From positions 1 through 7,664 of the forward strand of contig CANRCU010000107.1 in the NCBI GenBank assembly GCA_947629215.1: DNA of 7,664 nucleotides. Reading direction: 5' to 3'. Each line of letters starts with the position of its first letter. Within the stretch, counting starts at the first letter, position 1. The position numbers and the translations under genes are program-made. Below are positions 6,464-7,664 of the stretch, one piece after another. The notes beneath the pieces are model-generated. The model worked only from the letters and a program-made list of their open reading frames with translations, was not told the DNA's origin and searched no databases. The DNA is from an uncultured Clostridia bacterium (GTDB taxonomy: Bacteria > Bacillota > Clostridia > Lachnospirales > CAG-274).

Positions 6464-6516
6464 GTATAACTCTCGTTCAAAGATATTTATACATTGCTTA
6501 CGCTGTGTACTGATCT

Positions 6517-6532
6517 TTACTACATTTTGTGC
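6517..6532. promoter_or_regulatory. Second, degenerate NrdR box
   Basis: TTACTACATTTTGTGC matches the NrdR consensus (ACACwATATATwGTGT) at 11 of 16 positions. It is centred 32 bp from the near-perfect box upstream, about three helical turns and the usual spacing of paired NrdR boxes. It covers the region just after the predicted transcription start. Taken alone it would be weak; the spacing is what supports it. Confidence 0.65.
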
Positions 6533-6540
6533 TTAGTTAT

Positions 6541-6570
6541 ATTTTACAACACTATATATAGTGTTGTCAA
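6541..6570 (-). promoter_or_regulatory. Sigma-A-type promoter of the nrdD operon
   Basis: Minus-strand -35 TTGACA (6570-6565) is a perfect consensus. An 18-bp spacer leads to -10 TAAAAT (6546-6541). Transcription would start near 6534, giving a leader of about 84 nt before nrdD. The spacer is filled by an NrdR box, so bound NrdR would block RNA polymerase. No start site was measured; this is read from the sequence. Confidence 0.8.
6549..6564. promoter_or_regulatory. NrdR box (ribonucleotide reductase repressor operator)
   Basis: ACACTATATATAGTGT matches the consensus of NrdR, the zinc-finger/ATP-cone repressor of ribonucleotide reductase genes. It is the core of a perfect 22-bp palindrome at 6546-6567. 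It lies exactly between -35 and -10 of the nrdD promoter. NrdR loaded with dATP/ATP represses nrd genes in other bacteria; the same is expected here. The nrdR gene itself is not in the window. Confidence 0.92.
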
Positions 6571-6723
6571 ACAGTAATTTTGCAAATTTTGCCCTAAAAA
6601 ATTTTGAATTTCCGCAAGCACCTATAAACAAGGGATTGTTAAAAACGCTTGAAACATAATTGTAATATAAGTAATATTAATGTAACATTAACGTTTTTCG
6701 TCGAACCAAATTGTCTTTTTGCG
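6571..6723. other. AT-rich spacer between the nrdD promoter and the ilvB terminator
   Basis: No gene is seen here. The stretch is strongly AT-rich and includes a perfect odd palindrome TTAATGT-A-ACATTAA (6677-6691), about 145 bp upstream of the predicted nrdD start. That could be a binding site for an unidentified regulator, or chance in AT-rich DNA. No convincing promoter facing the other way was found. Confidence 0.4.
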
Positions 6724-6762
6724 TTAAAAATAAGACCCACCGCATCTAATACGGTGGATCTT
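6724..6762 (-). terminator. Intrinsic terminator after ilvB
   Basis: Minus strand AAGATCCACCG (6762-6752), 9-nt loop, CGGTGGGTCTT (6742-6732): an 11-bp stem with one G-U pair, then ATTTTTAAC. It starts about 12 bp after the ilvB stop, so ilvB is the last gene of its transcript and nrdD has its own promoter downstream. Confidence 0.88.
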
Positions 6763-6774
6763 TGATTCTCCCGA

Positions 6775-7664
6775 TCATAATTCGGGTTTGTTTTTAATTT
6801 CATTATATTCATCAAGCGTAAGCATATCGTCGCAAGTTGCTCCCGCAGGTATCATCGGGAATACCTTTTCATCTCTGTCTATCTCGCAAACGATAAGCGC
6901 AGGCTTACCGGCAGCCATAGCGCCTTTTATGGCGTCGTCGACCTCTTCTTTCTTTGTTACATTAAAGACAGCACACTTGTAAGCCTCACCCAATTTTATA
7001 AAATCGGTCGCCTTATCAAGGTTGGTATGCGAATAGCGTGCATCATAGAAAAGATCCTGCCACTGCCTTACCATACCCAGAACATGGTTGTTTATGACTA
7101 TCTCTATTATGGGCACATCATTTGCAACAGCCGTTGCAAGCTCAATATGGTTCATATAGAAACAGCCGTCACCCGCAATATTAAACACTGTTTTGTCGGG
7201 CTGACCCACCTTTGCGCCTATTGCAGCGCCAAGACCATAACCCATAGTGCCAAGACCACCCGATGTAAGAAAATGCCTCGGATATTTCTGCTCAATAAAC
7301 TGACAAGCCCACATCTGGTGCTGACCTACTTCTGTTACCACTATCTCTTCACCGCCGCATATCGCGTTTATACGCTCCATTATATACTGAGGTTTCAAAG
7401 AACCGTCGTCATCGTATTTCAGTGGAAAATTTTCTTTATAGTGCATAACATTTTCCATCCAGTCTTTATGACTGAGCTGCCCTATTCGTTCAAGCAGACG
7501 TTTTGCTATTTCGTCCACATCGCCGATCACGGATTGGACTGCAACGATATTTTTGTTTATCTCCGCAGGATCTATATCCATATGCAGAACCTTTGCTCGG
7601 GGCGCAAAACGAGAAAAATTAGTAGCAACACGGTCGCTTACACGCGCGCCCATAATTATAAGCA
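6775..7664 (-). CDS. ilvB: Acetolactate synthase, catalytic (large) subunit, C-terminal half (5' end outside window)
   Basis: Thiamine-diphosphate enzyme that condenses two pyruvates to 2-acetolactate, or pyruvate with 2-oxobutyrate, the first common step of valine, leucine and isoleucine synthesis. About 296 of the usual 550-600 residues are present. The frame is open to the window edge, so the ATG at 7653 (LIIMGARVSDRV) is internal. Visible parts, numbered from that Met: the end of the central FAD-binding domain (GARVSDRV...HMDIDPAEINKN, 2-35), then the ThDP-binding domain with SGGLGTMGYGLGAAIG (131-146), the Mg/ThDP motif GDGCFYMN (161-168) and NNHVLGMVRQWQ (188-199), whose Trp corresponds to the herbicide-contact Trp of plant and yeast enzymes. 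GDG-N and RQWQ together point to ALS rather than pyruvate oxidase or glyoxylate carboligase. No regulatory subunit gene (ilvN) follows before the terminator. Confidence 0.93.
   Translation of the reverse strand, partial: LIIMGARVSDRVATNFSRFAPRAKVLHMDIDPAEINKNIVAVQSVIGDVDEIAKRLLERIGQLSHKDWMENVMHYKENFPLKYDDDGSLKPQYIMERINAICGGEEIVVTEVGQHQMWACQFIEQKYPRHFLTSGGLGTMGYGLGAAIGAKVGQPDKTVFNIAGDGCFYMNHIELATAVANDVPIIEIVINNHVLGMVRQWQDLFYDARYSHTNLDKATDFIKLGEAYKCAVFNVTKKEEVDDAIKGAMAAGKPALIVCEIDRDEKVFPMIPAGATCDDMLTLDEYNEIKNKPEL

Noticed and set aside
6451..6480. N-terminal extension of NrdD by 10 residues from a TTG
   Set aside because: GGAGGAG is placed correctly for the ATG at 6450, and the ATP-cone begins right after that Met; the TTG lacks a comparable site.
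6451..6534. Possible riboswitch in the nrdD leader
   Set aside because: The leader is only about 84 nt, with no conserved cobalamin or other riboswitch elements that I can recognise; NrdR boxes explain the regulation.
6770..6786. CCCGA/TCGGG hairpin overlapping the ilvB stop
   Set aside because: Only a 5-bp stem without a T-tract; the much stronger hairpin at 6732-6762 is the terminator.

Overview
The window looks like chromosomal DNA from an anaerobic, low-to-moderate GC Firmicute, most likely a gut-type Clostridia (Ruminococcaceae/Oscillospirales-like). The evidence is an oxygen-sensitive class III ribonucleotide reductase with its radical-SAM activase, strong AGGAGG-type ribosome binding sites, tight operons in which the Shine-Dalgarno overlaps the preceding stop codon, a FtsW/RodA gene followed by a class B penicillin-binding protein gene, and an ISL3-type insertion remnant. 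The species cannot be fixed from the sequence alone.

Left part (1-2047, + strand): the 3' end of a FtsW/RodA/SpoVE-type peptidoglycan polymerase gene overlaps by ATGA the start of a complete class B PBP (transpeptidase) gene. The two would form a polymerase-crosslinker pair for septal or lateral wall synthesis. A candidate intrinsic terminator follows at about 2154-2178.

Middle (2048-2690): a convergent intergenic region carrying a roughly 450-bp internally deleted ISL3-family element. The left-end hairpin, the transposase ribosome binding site and start with about 9 codons, the last about 44-59 codons, and the right end survive, while the catalytic core is gone. It abuts the terminator of the opposing operon.

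Centre and right (2692-6570, - strand): a four-gene operon read right to left, nrdD - nrdG - small membrane protein - dUTPase, with gaps of 12, 9 and 6 bp. It makes deoxyribonucleotides without oxygen and removes dUTP. The promoter is readable: TTGACA, an 18-bp spacer, then TAAAAT. A near-consensus NrdR box fills the spacer, and a second weaker box lies 32 bp downstream, at or just after the predicted transcription start. This predicts repression by NrdR when dATP is high. The third gene, a two-helix membrane protein resembling YcxB-like proteins, has no obvious role in nucleotide metabolism.

Right edge (6775-7664, - strand): the C-terminal half of the acetolactate synthase catalytic subunit (IlvB), cut by the window edge and followed by a clear intrinsic terminator, with no ilvN downstream.

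No tRNA, rRNA or CRISPR array was seen. The most interesting points are the NrdR promoter architecture, the membrane protein embedded in a dNTP operon, and the MITE-like ISL3 derivative. I did not find a clearly novel multi-gene system.
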